Part shown: one piece after another, positions 1 through 8,314 of the stretch
Position numbering within the stretch: position 1 is the first letter of the stretch
Layout of the letters: each line of letters starts with the position of its first letter
NCBI GenBank assembly: GCA_007133995.1
Contig: SLLP01000002.1
Coordinates: 1-13,460 of the forward strand
Direction of reading: 5' to 3'
Length of the DNA stretch: 13,460 nucleotides
Source: Balneolales bacterium
Lineage (GTDB): Bacteria > Bacteroidota > Rhodothermia > Balneolales > Natronogracilivirgulaceae
Position numbers and translations under genes: made by a program
Notes under the pieces: generated by a model
Seen by the model: the letters and a program-made list of their open reading frames with translations, nothing else
What the model was told of the DNA's origin: nothing
Database searches by the model: none

Positions 1-186
1 TACATCCGGAGTCTCTTTGTCACCTTCTTCTTGCTCCTCCGCTGTCTCTTCGACGATAACTTCCTCTTTTTCATCGGAGCGGAGCTCGGATAGCGGTCCG
101 CATGAAGCCGCAAACAGGAGCGATAAAATCATAAATAAAGAAAATATCGGATATTCTGTAAACTTTATTGAGCAAATACCATTCAT
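1..186 (-). CDS. N-terminal part of a predicted lipoprotein (runs off left edge)
   Basis: Reading the minus strand from an ATG at 186 gives 62 uninterrupted codons to the window edge. The first ~18 residues are mixed, followed by a hydrophobic stretch (FMILSLLFAAS) and a Cys at residue 29 in the context LFAASCGP. This resembles a lipobox, with Ala rather than the usual Leu at -3. An internal ATG at residue 19 would give a shorter, more typical signal peptide. After the Cys the chain becomes strongly acidic (many Glu from about residue 38 on), like a flexible linker after a lipidated Cys. It starts 29 bases after the HtrA-type protease stop and is probably co-transcribed with it. Function is unknown because only the leader and linker are visible. 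Confidence 0.7.
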   Translation of the reverse strand, partial: MNGICSIKFTEYPIFSLFMILSLLFAASCGPLSELRSDEKEEVIVEETAEEQEEGDKETPDV

Positions 187-215
187 TGTGCCGTTTTTAT
201 TTGCTATTGTAACTA

Positions 216-1760
216 TTAGTTACGTTGCATTAAAAGGGTTTGCGAACCGGAATTGCGTTTCACGCGAATCGTAATCTCCAGGGCTCTTTTATTTGCATCC
301 CATGCATCTGCAAAATCTTTGAGGGATTCAACTTCCCTGTTATCCAGGTGTGTGATAACATCCTCGGTTTGCAACCCGGCATGGTCAGCTATAGTCCCGG
401 ATTCTACTCGAATCACAACGAGTTCGTTCACTGGATAGTCTTCCAGCACAGCCAGCTCTGCAAGTGTAAAACCGTCATCAAATGATTTTTGTGGGACACC
501 TTCTTGCTGGTCATTATAAAATTCCATCCTCTCCGGGGGTTCGGTAACAGCAGCATCTGCCCATTTGCGGATGGCATCATCATCAAGACCTGAGAGTGGA
601 AAAATAAGCTGGATCTCATCATTATTACGCCATATATCGAGGGTCACTTCCTCACCCGGCCGCAATAATGCAATTCGTTCCTGAAGCCTGTTGGCAGCAT
701 CGACGGGATAATCGTTGACCCGAAGAATAACATCTCCCCTCCTGAGCCCGCCGCGATCTGCACTTCCTTGCGGCACAATGTTGCGAACTTCCACACCACT
801 TACACTGCTCAATCCATGGCGACGGGCTTGCTCATAGTCGACCGATGATATTTCAACTCCCAGGAATGCACGCTGTACCTTGCCAAATTCTATCATATCC
901 TGTCCGATTTTCATTGCCATGTTAACCGGCACAGCAAAGCCGTAACCCTGATACGTACCACTCTCGGAGGCAATGGCGGTATTGATCCCAATAAGTTCTC
1001 CCATGGTATTGACCAGTGCTCCGCCGCTATTTCCCCTGTTGATGGCGGCATCGGTTTGGATGAAGCTTTCAATTCTCATTCGGTCCATGATGATATCCAC
1101 ATCCCGGCCAATAGCACTCACAATGCCGGCAGTCACCGTTGATCGAAGTCGAAAAGGATTTCCTACGGCCATGACCCAGTCACCCACATTGACATGATCA
1201 GAATTTCCGATTACGATCGGTCGTGCGTCACTGGTTTCAATTTTAATAACGGCCAGATCTGTAGATGGATCGCTGCCGATTACCTCGGCTTTGTACTGTT
1301 TACGGTCATTAGTGAGTACCAGAATCTGCCTGCCGGCCCCTTCAATTACATGGTGGTTTGTGAGAATGTAACCGTCACGACTTATGAGCACTCCGGAACC
1401 GATGCTTTGGGCACGTCGCCTGGGAAGAAAACGATCCCAGAACTGGTTTTCAAAGCGGTGATTTTCATCATCCGGCATAGCCTGCTGTACGGGAATTTCC
1501 GTTTCAATGTAGACCACTGAAGGAACAACACTTTGAGCAATATTGCTAAAAACCTGTGACGGATTGAACATTCGCATATCGGCAGTGATACCGGCCGGGT
1601 CAGAAGCCTCGGTTTCGGTACCTCTCATCACCTCGGTGTAACGTACCTCCACACGCTCCGGTGGTATCCAGGAGCCTCTAAAAGTCATGAGCAAAACGCC
1701 CAGCAGCATGCCTGTAAGCAGAATAAGAAGGCCAGTAAGAATTTTTTGATGGAATTGCAT
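216..1760 (-). CDS. Membrane-anchored HtrA/DegP-like serine protease with PDZ domains
   Basis: A 514-residue trypsin-like protease of the HtrA/Deg family, which degrades or refolds damaged proteins in the periplasm. Residues ~7-27 form one hydrophobic segment followed by basic and polar residues, so it is probably anchored in the inner membrane (an uncleaved signal anchor, as in DegS) with the catalytic part outside. The triad is visible: His137 in TNHHVIE, Asp168 in DPSTDLAVIK and Ser245 in NRGNSGGAL. The first PDZ domain spans roughly 299-390 (starting FLGVEI). A second PDZ-like region follows at about 430-510 (GLQTEDVITHLDNREV), after an acidic linker. Two PDZ regions resemble DegP/DegQ more than the single-PDZ DegS. 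It lies 8 bases downstream of recO in the same operon. The exact paralogue name cannot be fixed from sequence alone, so no symbol is given. Confidence 0.93.
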   Translation of the reverse strand: MQFHQKILTGLLILLTGMLLGVLLMTFRGSWIPPERVEVRYTEVMRGTETEASDPAGITADMRMFNPSQVFSNIAQSVVPSVVYIETEIPVQQAMPDDENHRFENQFWDRFLPRRRAQSIGSGVLISRDGYILTNHHVIEGAGRQILVLTNDRKQYKAEVIGSDPSTDLAVIKIETSDARPIVIGNSDHVNVGDWVMAVGNPFRLRSTVTAGIVSAIGRDVDIIMDRMRIESFIQTDAAINRGNSGGALVNTMGELIGINTAIASESGTYQGYGFAVPVNMAMKIGQDMIEFGKVQRAFLGVEISSVDYEQARRHGLSSVSGVEVRNIVPQGSADRGGLRRGDVILRVNDYPVDAANRLQERIALLRPGEEVTLDIWRNNDEIQLIFPLSGLDDDAIRKWADAAVTEPPERMEFYNDQQEGVPQKSFDDGFTLAELAVLEDYPVNELVVIRVESGTIADHAGLQTEDVITHLDNREVESLKDFADAWDANKRALEITIRVKRNSGSQTLLMQRN

Positions 1761-1768
1761 GCAGGTAT

Positions 1769-2536
1769 TCAGAGTATTTGTTCAAAAATGGAATCCGATT
1801 TCCTCGCCTTGAGACTGTCCAGATGAAACAGGAAGTAGGTGTCAAGATGGTGAATTAATTTACGAATTTCCGGGGCGGGGAAACTGACGGTCAGTAACCT
1901 GGTTTTCTTTCCTTCGGCAATGTAACGAAGATATTCTCCCTGAGATTTTGTCAGTCCCAGTGACAATCCATGGTCGGGCTTATCGGAAACACACCCATTC
2001 TCCACGTTCAGATAACACGAAAATTGTGTTACTTCTTCGTTTTCTCTGACCGCAGATTCCTCTTGTTCCTTATCAATCTGCCAGGTAATGCCGATGCCGG
2101 CAATCTGTGTCAGTCGGAATTGTATATAAGGAAAGAGATGGCCAGGATTTGAATTGGTTTCGTGCAGCCAGACAAGCAGGTTCGTCAGGAAAACAGACAA
2201 TTCCGGCATTGGTTCATACTCATGACAAAGCTGTTCACACAACTCGAGTGTCGCCAATGCTATAGCCATTTTTTCAATTTGCCGGTGATTTTGCCAGGTC
2301 GGCCATTTCTGAGTGGCATCACTAAGGTTTTGAATATCTCTTGTTGATTTGTAATAGTAGGTGACATCAAGAATAGCCCCAGGCTGCAGGAGTCCGCCAA
2401 ACTTATTCTTGTTGCGTCGAGCACCACGAGCCATAACAGGAATCTTACCGTGTTTTTCGGAAAGCAGACTTACAATAAGACTGCTTTCGCTAAATTCGAT
2501 TGTCTTGAGGACAATGGCAGAGGTGTCGATGATCAT
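1769..2536 (-). CDS. recO: DNA repair and recombination protein RecO
   Basis: RecO acts in the RecFOR pathway, helping RecA displace SSB and annealing single strands at gaps. The N-terminus (TSAIVLKTIEFSESSLIVSL) and the stretch VMARGARRNKNKFGGLLQPG are typical of its OB fold, roughly residues 1-78. A helical middle follows (IALATLELCEQL). The usual Cys4 zinc site of many RecO proteins is not complete: only Cys174 and Cys182 lie in the expected region. I chose the ATG at 2536 (255 residues), because it puts the conserved AIVL about seven residues from the start, as in the family, and lies 11 bases after the RND stop. A TTG at 2563 would add nine residues and overlap the upstream gene by 16 bases. 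RecO is a cytoplasmic outlier in an otherwise envelope-related operon. Confidence 0.92.
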   Translation of the reverse strand: MIIDTSAIVLKTIEFSESSLIVSLLSEKHGKIPVMARGARRNKNKFGGLLQPGAILDVTYYYKSTRDIQNLSDATQKWPTWQNHRQIEKMAIALATLELCEQLCHEYEPMPELSVFLTNLLVWLHETNSNPGHLFPYIQFRLTQIAGIGITWQIDKEQEESAVRENEEVTQFSCYLNVENGCVSDKPDHGLSLGLTKSQGEYLRYIAEGKKTRLLTVSFPAPEIRKLIHHLDTYFLFHLDSLKARKSDSIFEQIL

Positions 2537-2547
2537 ATCGGATGAGC

Positions 2548-5061
2548 TCAGAACCTGATCCAATTCTTGTTTTCAAGCAATTGAACCAATGCAGGCAGGT
2601 AGGTTAATGCCGAGAAAAGAGTTAGCCCAATACCGACGACGGCCAGTATGCCGATGGAGGTCAGTCCGGGATGATTTGTCAGCAACAGACCAGCAAAACC
2701 CATCATTGTTGTAAACGAGCCAATGGTAATATGCTGACCGGTACTTTTGAGTACAGCAGACATGCTTTTCCTGCCCTCCTCCCGATAGCGACTGGCCAGG
2801 TGCACGCCGTTGTCATTTCCAATGCCCAGAATGGCGGGCAGAACAACCAGATTGTACATATTGAATGATAGTCCCAGCAGCATCATGGCCCCAAATGTCC
2901 AGCTCAAGCCGATAAGAAGTGGAAGCATCGCAATGATGGACCATCTGAGCGATCGAAACCCGATGTTTACGATAATGAAAATCATTATGAAGGTAGCTGC
3001 AACCATGTAGGGACTTTCATCCCGCATGAGCTCCAGCATTTCGGCGGCAACTATGGATGTGCTTGCTGCATGATAGGTTCGACCATCATCTGTTTGAACC
3101 TCTCCAATCTCATTTTTGAAAGCGATGGAGTTCCGTCCGTCCGAGAGTCCAACAGCAGGATATATCATCACAAAACGGCCGATTTCTCCATCCCGGGTAA
3201 CAAATCTGTTTTTCAGGAAATCGGGAACATCATCCATCTGAAGCGGCTCGGACACCAGGGAGGCCCGCCTCAGGATATCTATGTACTCTCCTTCAACATC
3301 TTCCATAAAAGGATCTTCAAGCAACTCTCTGACATGAGAAATTTTTGCGAGTTTGATCTCTTCCTCTGCCCTGTTCACCGGGAAACGTTCCTGGAGCGCT
3401 TCCACAGCCAGGATGGTGGTTTCCGGATTCGTCTTCTTTTTCTCACGAATCGTTTCAAGTATCAACCGGACTTCCTCGTCGGTATCGGCGAGAATGTATG
3501 CCGGATTTCTTCGTCCGGTGGTCTGATCTATATCCCCTCTGAGATCCCGGTATGCTTCGTATCTTGGAAATTCGGGTTCCAGTTTACTGAAATTATATTC
3601 AAAGTAGAGTTTATCAGTGTTGAACAGGACAACAGCCACAATGAAGGTACCGGCAATAAAAATGGTGCGTGCAAAGGGAAACGGAGCGGCCTCGCCGGAC
3701 TTTGTATGGTTCGTGTACAGGTTCTTGTTGATAAGTATAAGCCGGAATCGCTCAAAAATTACGATTATGGAAGGCAGAATGAACAACATGGAGAGATAAG
3801 CAAGTACGATCCCAGTCCCGGAAATAAACCCAAATTCCGAAAAGCCGCGAAAATCGGCAATAATGAGTACAAAAAGCGCGACAGCAGTAGTCGTGGCACT
3901 GGTCATGATAGCTGCACCGGTACTTTCATATGTATTAAGCAGTGCATTTTTCACATTCTCACCCGCAGAACGCTTTTCCAGATATCTGGCATAGAAGTGT
4001 ATGCCGTAATCGATTCCAAGTCCAAACAGGATCACAAAAAGTACGGAAGTCATCGTGTTGAGTGTTCCGAACACGAAATATGTGATAGCGAAAGTAATAC
4101 AGAGACTTACCAGCAGCGGTATTCCGATCACCATTATGGGAACGGGAAAACGTATAATATGCGCCCATATGGAATGGGTTTGATGACGATGGTGACCGCG
4201 CCGGTAGTTTACGATAAGCTTGATCAGAAAATAAATACCTACCAGTAAAATCACCCCGGTAATACCAGACCCGAAGCTGGTTACGACATCCCTGATAATG
4301 GAATCCAGTTCCATAAGATGACGCTCCAGTCTTCCTCCTGCAACGGCAACCATTTCGGGGTGATAAACGGACGGATCCATTTCATGGATGAGTTCCTGAA
4401 ATGCATTGAACAGATCCCGTATGTAGGTCAGGTCGCTTTGAGCCCCGGTTGGGAAAAAACTGAGTACCAGGCTAGAACTGTCCTGGTTGACGGGGTATTC
4501 AGAGGGAACCAGATCATGGTACATTTGCTCGAACTCGCGTATTCGCTCCTCATCTTCCTCATCTTCGTCATCAAAATCATCCTCAAAGTCGATAAAAAAG
4601 GGATTGGCTTCAAGTCGTGCCTGTTCAAGCCGGTCTTCCAGAAAATCAATAACTTGGTTTATTTCATCTTGTGTGGAGAGATAGAGGGCATGATCCTTAA
4701 GTACCTCCACGTCCCTTCGGTACTCATATCGGTTTACAAAGTAGTCATCGGTACGAGGATCATAAAGATCCATCGCTTTTGGAATAAATGCTTCTGCAAA
4801 CTGCTTGTTCGCTTCAAAATCGGGGGAGTTGATGGTAACTTCAAGGGCCGTTTCACCTCCGACAGAATCTCGCAGCCGCTCGAGGGCCTGCACACTTTCA
4901 TAGTGATCGGGAAGCAGGCTGGCCAGATCGGTATCAATTACAAGTTTTGTAGCGTAATGCCCTGCTACAACAGCCACGATGACAGATATCGAAAGTACGA
5001 CAACCGGATAGCGATAATTAAACTGAATCAGCGGCTTGAGCAGAGCGAGTATGGTTCTCAT
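2548..5061 (-). CDS. RND/MMPL-family membrane transporter (HpnN/YdfJ-like)
   Basis: An 837-residue exporter of the RND superfamily, MMPL branch, which moves lipids or hydrophobic molecules using the proton gradient. The layout is canonical and duplicated: TM1 at ~18-38, a large periplasmic loop to ~255, a TM bundle ~262-440, TM7 at ~464-480, a second loop to ~685, and a final bundle ~686-826. TM4 carries GLGIDYGIH (Asp351-Tyr352) and TM10 carries GIGNDNGVH (Asp750-Asn751). Paired Asp residues at these sites form the proton relay in MmpL3-type proteins; here the second Tyr is Asn. The first loop contains a very acidic tract at ~158-178, dominated by Asp and Glu. It heads a minus-strand operon with recO, an HtrA-like protease and a lipoprotein. 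The substrate is not deducible; hopanoid (HpnN) or other lipid export is only a family-based guess. Confidence 0.92.
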   Translation of the reverse strand: MRTILALLKPLIQFNYRYPVVVLSISVIVAVVAGHYATKLVIDTDLASLLPDHYESVQALERLRDSVGGETALEVTINSPDFEANKQFAEAFIPKAMDLYDPRTDDYFVNRYEYRRDVEVLKDHALYLSTQDEINQVIDFLEDRLEQARLEANPFFIDFEDDFDDEDEEDEERIREFEQMYHDLVPSEYPVNQDSSSLVLSFFPTGAQSDLTYIRDLFNAFQELIHEMDPSVYHPEMVAVAGGRLERHLMELDSIIRDVVTSFGSGITGVILLVGIYFLIKLIVNYRRGHHRHQTHSIWAHIIRFPVPIMVIGIPLLVSLCITFAITYFVFGTLNTMTSVLFVILFGLGIDYGIHFYARYLEKRSAGENVKNALLNTYESTGAAIMTSATTTAVALFVLIIADFRGFSEFGFISGTGIVLAYLSMLFILPSIIVIFERFRLILINKNLYTNHTKSGEAAPFPFARTIFIAGTFIVAVVLFNTDKLYFEYNFSKLEPEFPRYEAYRDLRGDIDQTTGRRNPAYILADTDEEVRLILETIREKKKTNPETTILAVEALQERFPVNRAEEEIKLAKISHVRELLEDPFMEDVEGEYIDILRRASLVSEPLQMDDVPDFLKNRFVTRDGEIGRFVMIYPAVGLSDGRNSIAFKNEIGEVQTDDGRTYHAASTSIVAAEMLELMRDESPYMVAATFIMIFIIVNIGFRSLRWSIIAMLPLLIGLSWTFGAMMLLGLSFNMYNLVVLPAILGIGNDNGVHLASRYREEGRKSMSAVLKSTGQHITIGSFTTMMGFAGLLLTNHPGLTSIGILAVVGIGLTLFSALTYLPALVQLLENKNWIRF

Positions 5062-5239
5062 GTAAGTGGTGCATTAAACAGTGCAAATCGGTAATGAATT
5101 TACAAAAAAAAGCTGAAACTTAAGCCGGATGGTGATATTTGAGGGGTGATTCATTTGACGAAAAAAATCTGTTGAATATTAATTCCTTAATTATCCACGG
5201 AATCTCGGTAATACATAGGATTAATCTGCGTTTCACAAT
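5062..5239. other. Divergent intergenic region with promoters for both arms
   Basis: A 178-base AT-rich gap lies between the minus-strand RND operon and the plus-strand AttH-like gene, so it must hold promoters for both. It contains two A-tracts (near 5103 and 5161). I saw no perfect Bacteroidota TAnnTTTG element on either strand, no convincing operator-like inverted repeat and no small gene. Confidence 0.55.
5155..5182 (+). promoter_or_regulatory. Weak candidate promoter for the AttH-like gene
   Basis: TTGACG (5155-5160), a 16-base spacer containing an A-tract, then TATTAA (5177-5182) resembles a sigma70-type -35/-10 pair (five and four of six consensus bases). Transcription would begin near 5190, giving a leader of about 50 bases. 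The match is modest, and members of the Bacteroidota group often use a different -33/-7 consensus, so this is tentative. Confidence 0.22.
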
Positions 5240-6388
5240 ATGATATATGAGTTGCTTATGACCATGCTGATACACCACATTACAAGAATAATTACGCATA
5301 AACCCGGAATGTATTTTACTTTCCTTATCATATTATTTTCATCAGCATTAACAACTGGTAATGCCGCTATCGGTGCCGAGCAATCTCGGGAAGGATCCAG
5401 GCAGGAAGAGCGAACTGACAGAAAACTGCGGCATACTCAATGGACCGACATGCTGCCTCATACCCTGGAAGGTGATTACTACAATGAATTCTGGAGTTAT
5501 CACATCTTCCTTGAGGAAGATTTGCATTTGCACATAACCTTCTCGATGGCCAATTTTGGGAGCTTCAAGAGTCCTGTGAGTGGTGGAAAGCTGTTTGTTT
5601 CCAACTTCAAAGGCTCCAATTACCAGGTCGCCAGAGAGTATTCCATGGACCATTTGATTATCGATGAAGAAGAAAACAAAATTCGGCTGCATCCGGGCCG
5701 GGACATATATTTAACCGGGAAACTCCCTTACGAGCATCATATTTATTACAGAACAAGCAAAGACGGTGTTTCCTATTTGGTTGACCTTGATTTTCATGAT
5801 ATTCACCGGGGGTATACCTTGGGTGATGGTATTTTTCGCCTGGAAAACGAAGATATGGGCATATTCATGCATATTCCGCGTGCATCGGTAAGTGGAATTG
5901 TAGCCATCAACGATGATACGCTGGAAGTGAGTGGTACGGCTTATATGGATCACACTTTTCAGACCAACCTCTCCTCCAAAGTAGTGGACAAGGGATTTCG
6001 GCACATTACTCATACCGAATCAGGGTTTCAGGTCGGCTATTACCTGGTACCCAAACGGCGGTCAAAAACAGATGTCATCGGTTTTGCCATCACCAAGGAT
6101 AATTCGCCTGTGACACTTGAAAAACCGGAACAGATTACGGTAATCGACTCCGATCGCATTGGTGGAAGGACAGTTCCCCGCTATGTTGAAATAGTCTATC
6201 AATCAGGTAACCGCAGTGTTTTCAGTCGTCAGGTAGACTTTCAGCATGTCTCCTTCCTGGAAGAGATCGGTGGTATACGACGACGGCTGGTTAGAAGTTT
6301 TCTTGGTGGTGAAATCATAGAATATGTAGGAACCGGCATTATTGACGGTGATACTCCAATAAATTATAATTTTTTCCTGGTTCATTGA
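5240..6388 (+). CDS. Secreted lipocalin-like protein of the AttH/CrtC/Svf1 type
   Basis: A 382-residue predicted exported protein. A hydrophobic core at ~25-39 (YFTFLIILFSSALTT) precedes a possible signal peptidase site near GNA-AIGA (40-46), so the mature chain is periplasmic or surface-located. In-frame ATGs at 5240, 5258, 5264 and 5309 make the true start uncertain. The body is beta-rich and polar. The most diagnostic part is HIPRASVSGIV (~211-221) followed by VSGTAYMDHTF (~230-240). This fits the AttH/CrtC/Svf1 pattern in which a 'G-x-x-Y-x-D-H' segment closes a strand of the first lipocalin-like domain. The end (YVGTGIIDG) looks like the closing strand of a second barrel. Relatives include hydroxyneurosporene synthase and lipid-binding stress proteins, but no carotenoid gene is nearby. 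Binding or modifying a lipid is an inference. It is divergent from the RND operon and lies 31 bases upstream of a GT2 gene. Confidence 0.68.
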   Translation: MIYELLMTMLIHHITRIITHKPGMYFTFLIILFSSALTTGNAAIGAEQSREGSRQEERTDRKLRHTQWTDMLPHTLEGDYYNEFWSYHIFLEEDLHLHITFSMANFGSFKSPVSGGKLFVSNFKGSNYQVAREYSMDHLIIDEEENKIRLHPGRDIYLTGKLPYEHHIYYRTSKDGVSYLVDLDFHDIHRGYTLGDGIFRLENEDMGIFMHIPRASVSGIVAINDDTLEVSGTAYMDHTFQTNLSSKVVDKGFRHITHTESGFQVGYYLVPKRRSKTDVIGFAITKDNSPVTLEKPEQITVIDSDRIGGRTVPRYVEIVYQSGNRSVFSRQVDFQHVSFLEEIGGIRRRLVRSFLGGEIIEYVGTGIIDGDTPINYNFFLVH

Positions 6389-6419
6389 GTCGTACATTAG
6401 CACTACTATTATTCATGTA

Positions 6420-7232
6420 ATGACGAAACAGGAAATTCAATCAGAAGGGGTACCCAGGGTCAGTTGCCTGATGGTCACTGCCAATCGCAGGCGGCTTGCG
6501 CAACGTGCGGTAAACTGCTTTATCCATCAGCGATATTCCAACAAAGAACTGGTTGTTATCGATGACGGAACGGAAGATTACTCTCCGCTATTTGAGGGCA
6601 TTGAAGCGGATGATATAACCTATGTCAAGGTACCAAATCATCGGAACATGGTGCTCGGAGAACTGCGTAACATTGCCCTTGAGCATGCTTCCGGCGATTA
6701 TCTTGTCCAGTGGGATGATGACGACTGGTATCATCCCGACCGGGTAACCATTCAGTCCGGGTATTTGACTGCCGGGTATGACGCATGCTGTCTTTCCGCA
6801 TCGCTGATGCATCTGGATAATCCCGATTTTTTTTCTCTCCCCTATATTGGATATCTTCCTGATGGGATTCCGGGCAGCATCATGCATAAACGCAGTGATC
6901 AAGTACGTTACCCTGAATATCGCAGAGCGGAAGACACGGTATTTCTCAGGGAATGGATGAAGCATCGCTATGTCAAATTGCCTGAGCATCATGCCGGTTT
7001 GTTCATTCGCTGTTTTCACGGAACCAATACCTGGGAGGAAGATCATTTTACACGCAGATTTCGCAACAGCCCCCGAAGCTGGGTTCAGTATCTTTATTAC
7101 AAATATATACGTGGTGATTTGTCGGGGCATCCCCGTTTCAGATTGTCACCTGACGTACATAAAGCTTTCAAACAGTATATTGAGGAATCTCTCACCCTGA
7201 ACCTGTTTACATCGCATTCTAATTCGGAATAA
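6420..7232 (+). CDS. GT2 family glycosyltransferase (copy A)
   Basis: A 270-residue cytoplasmic GT-A fold glycosyltransferase, family 2. It has the entry strand VSCLMVTANR (~14-23), the nucleotide-binding VVIDDG (~45-50), and the metal-binding WDDDDW (98-103) followed by YHPDR. Glu171-Asp172 fits the position of the catalytic-base 'ED' motif. It has no membrane segment and is shorter than processive GT2 enzymes, so it probably transfers a single sugar from a nucleotide donor. Its stop shares a base with the next start (TAATG), indicating translational coupling to the GT4-like gene. A full-length paralogue lies at 10491-11273. The acceptor and sugar cannot be told from sequence. Confidence 0.88.
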   Translation: MTKQEIQSEGVPRVSCLMVTANRRRLAQRAVNCFIHQRYSNKELVVIDDGTEDYSPLFEGIEADDITYVKVPNHRNMVLGELRNIALEHASGDYLVQWDDDDWYHPDRVTIQSGYLTAGYDACCLSASLMHLDNPDFFSLPYIGYLPDGIPGSIMHKRSDQVRYPEYRRAEDTVFLREWMKHRYVKLPEHHAGLFIRCFHGTNTWEEDHFTRRFRNSPRSWVQYLYYKYIRGDLSGHPRFRLSPDVHKAFKQYIEESLTLNLFTSHSNSE

Positions 7233-8314
7233 TGAACATTATTTATGTGCAAAGCTACCCGGTCTATCATGACCTGATCGATGAAAACGAATTTGTCGAA
7301 ATTGCAAACCGTGACAAGTGGATGCCGGCTCTCACCTCGCAGCGTGGTTTTCCTTCACAACTGTGGGCTGCAGGTCGCAAGACCATGGAGGCTGAATGGC
7401 AGTATGACACTCTTCCATCACTGCCACTACGCATTTTTGAAACCGATCAGTCTGATGGAAAAAGCCGTGATCACACTTCCAGGGCTCTTGTTGAAGCTGC
7501 CAGAAGTTCCGGTGCGGATTTTTTTGTGCTTAAAGGCATCGATGGCGGTATCGGTGTTCAGCTGGCAAAGCAGTTCCTGATACCCAACCGTATTGCTTAC
7601 GCCCTTATCATTGGCGGTAAATGGTACCACCCGATTGTAAAATATGCCAGTGCCGTGCTTTATGAAACCAACTACCAGTTTCAGCAACTCAGTAGTCGTA
7701 CTTTAAGGTTCTGGCGGTCCGTCGTTCCCGAAAATAAACTGATCAGGTTGCCAAAATCCGTGGATGTTCGACACTTTGCTCCAGAATCAGACACAGAGAA
7801 ATCATTGGATATCATAGCGGCGGGCAGAATAATATCAGGGATAAAAAACTACAACCCCTTGTTTGAACTTTCGCGTCGACTTAAAATTGGTGTAATCGGA
7901 GGAGGCCCCATGCTTCCAAAATACCGCAGGATGTACCCGGAAATAACATGGTTCGGGCCAATTTCGTACTCAGATATGCCAACATATCTGAACAAAGGAA
8001 AGTTGTTCTTCCACAGCAGCGATCGGGAATATTACCCACGAACCATCTCCGAAGCAGCAGCATGCGGTGTTCCTCCGGTTGCTTTCTCTGACAGCATACA
8101 AGATGATGTGATACCAAATAATATCGGTCTGCGAGTATCAAAGAATAATTATGTAAGAGAGATTACCAATCTACTCGAAAATAGTGAGCAATTGAAAGAT
8201 AAATCTGTAGCAGCACGAAAGCACGCAGAAAAAAAACTACATCATCTCTCGTCGCATCCGGCCATTCGAGAGATGATCACCCGTGTCAGATCGTCTCGTA
8301 AATTCCCGGTATGA
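7232..8314 (+). CDS. GT4-like glycosyltransferase (GT-B fold)
   Basis: A 360-residue predicted retaining glycosyltransferase. The C-terminal half shows GT-B/GT4 landmarks. LPKSVDVRHFAPE (~173-185) is the linker to the second Rossmann domain, AGRIISGIKNYNPL (~197-210) supplies the usual Arg and Lys for donor phosphate, and IGGGPM (~222-227) follows. An intact E-x7-E motif, Glu266 to Glu274 in REYYPRTISEAAACG, precedes GVPPVAF. The N-terminal half (acceptor side) is divergent and I do not recognise a subfamily. It has no membrane segment. It is coupled upstream to GT2 copy A (TAATG) and downstream to the membrane protein (ATGA), so the three are likely made together and act on one product. Confidence 0.85.
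   Translation: MNIIYVQSYPVYHDLIDENEFVEIANRDKWMPALTSQRGFPSQLWAAGRKTMEAEWQYDTLPSLPLRIFETDQSDGKSRDHTSRALVEAARSSGADFFVLKGIDGGIGVQLAKQFLIPNRIAYALIIGGKWYHPIVKYASAVLYETNYQFQQLSSRTLRFWRSVVPENKLIRLPKSVDVRHFAPESDTEKSLDIIAAGRIISGIKNYNPLFELSRRLKIGVIGGGPMLPKYRRMYPEITWFGPISYSDMPTYLNKGKLFFHSSDREYYPRTISEAAACGVPPVAFSDSIQDDVIPNNIGLRVSKNNYVREITNLLENSEQLKDKSVAARKHAEKKLHHLSSHPAIREMITRVRSSRKFPV

Noticed and set aside
17..274. Plus-strand Ser-rich open frame at the left edge
   Set aside because: Its Ser-rich start is the complement of the Glu-rich linker of the minus-strand lipoprotein, and it runs into the protease gene.
1194..1520. Plus-strand open frame inside the HtrA-type protease
   Set aside because: It is antisense to the catalytic domain, which carries an intact His-Asp-Ser triad on the minus strand.
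3070..4248. Long open frame (392 codons) on the plus strand opposite the RND gene
   Set aside because: It is antisense to a gene with clear RND/MMPL motifs and membrane layout, and its translation has no recognisable domain or hydrophobic pattern. It is a mirror of codon use in the real gene.
4318..5094. Second plus-strand open frame (258 codons) opposite the start of the RND gene
   Set aside because: Same reasoning: antisense to the RND N-terminus, with no family features.
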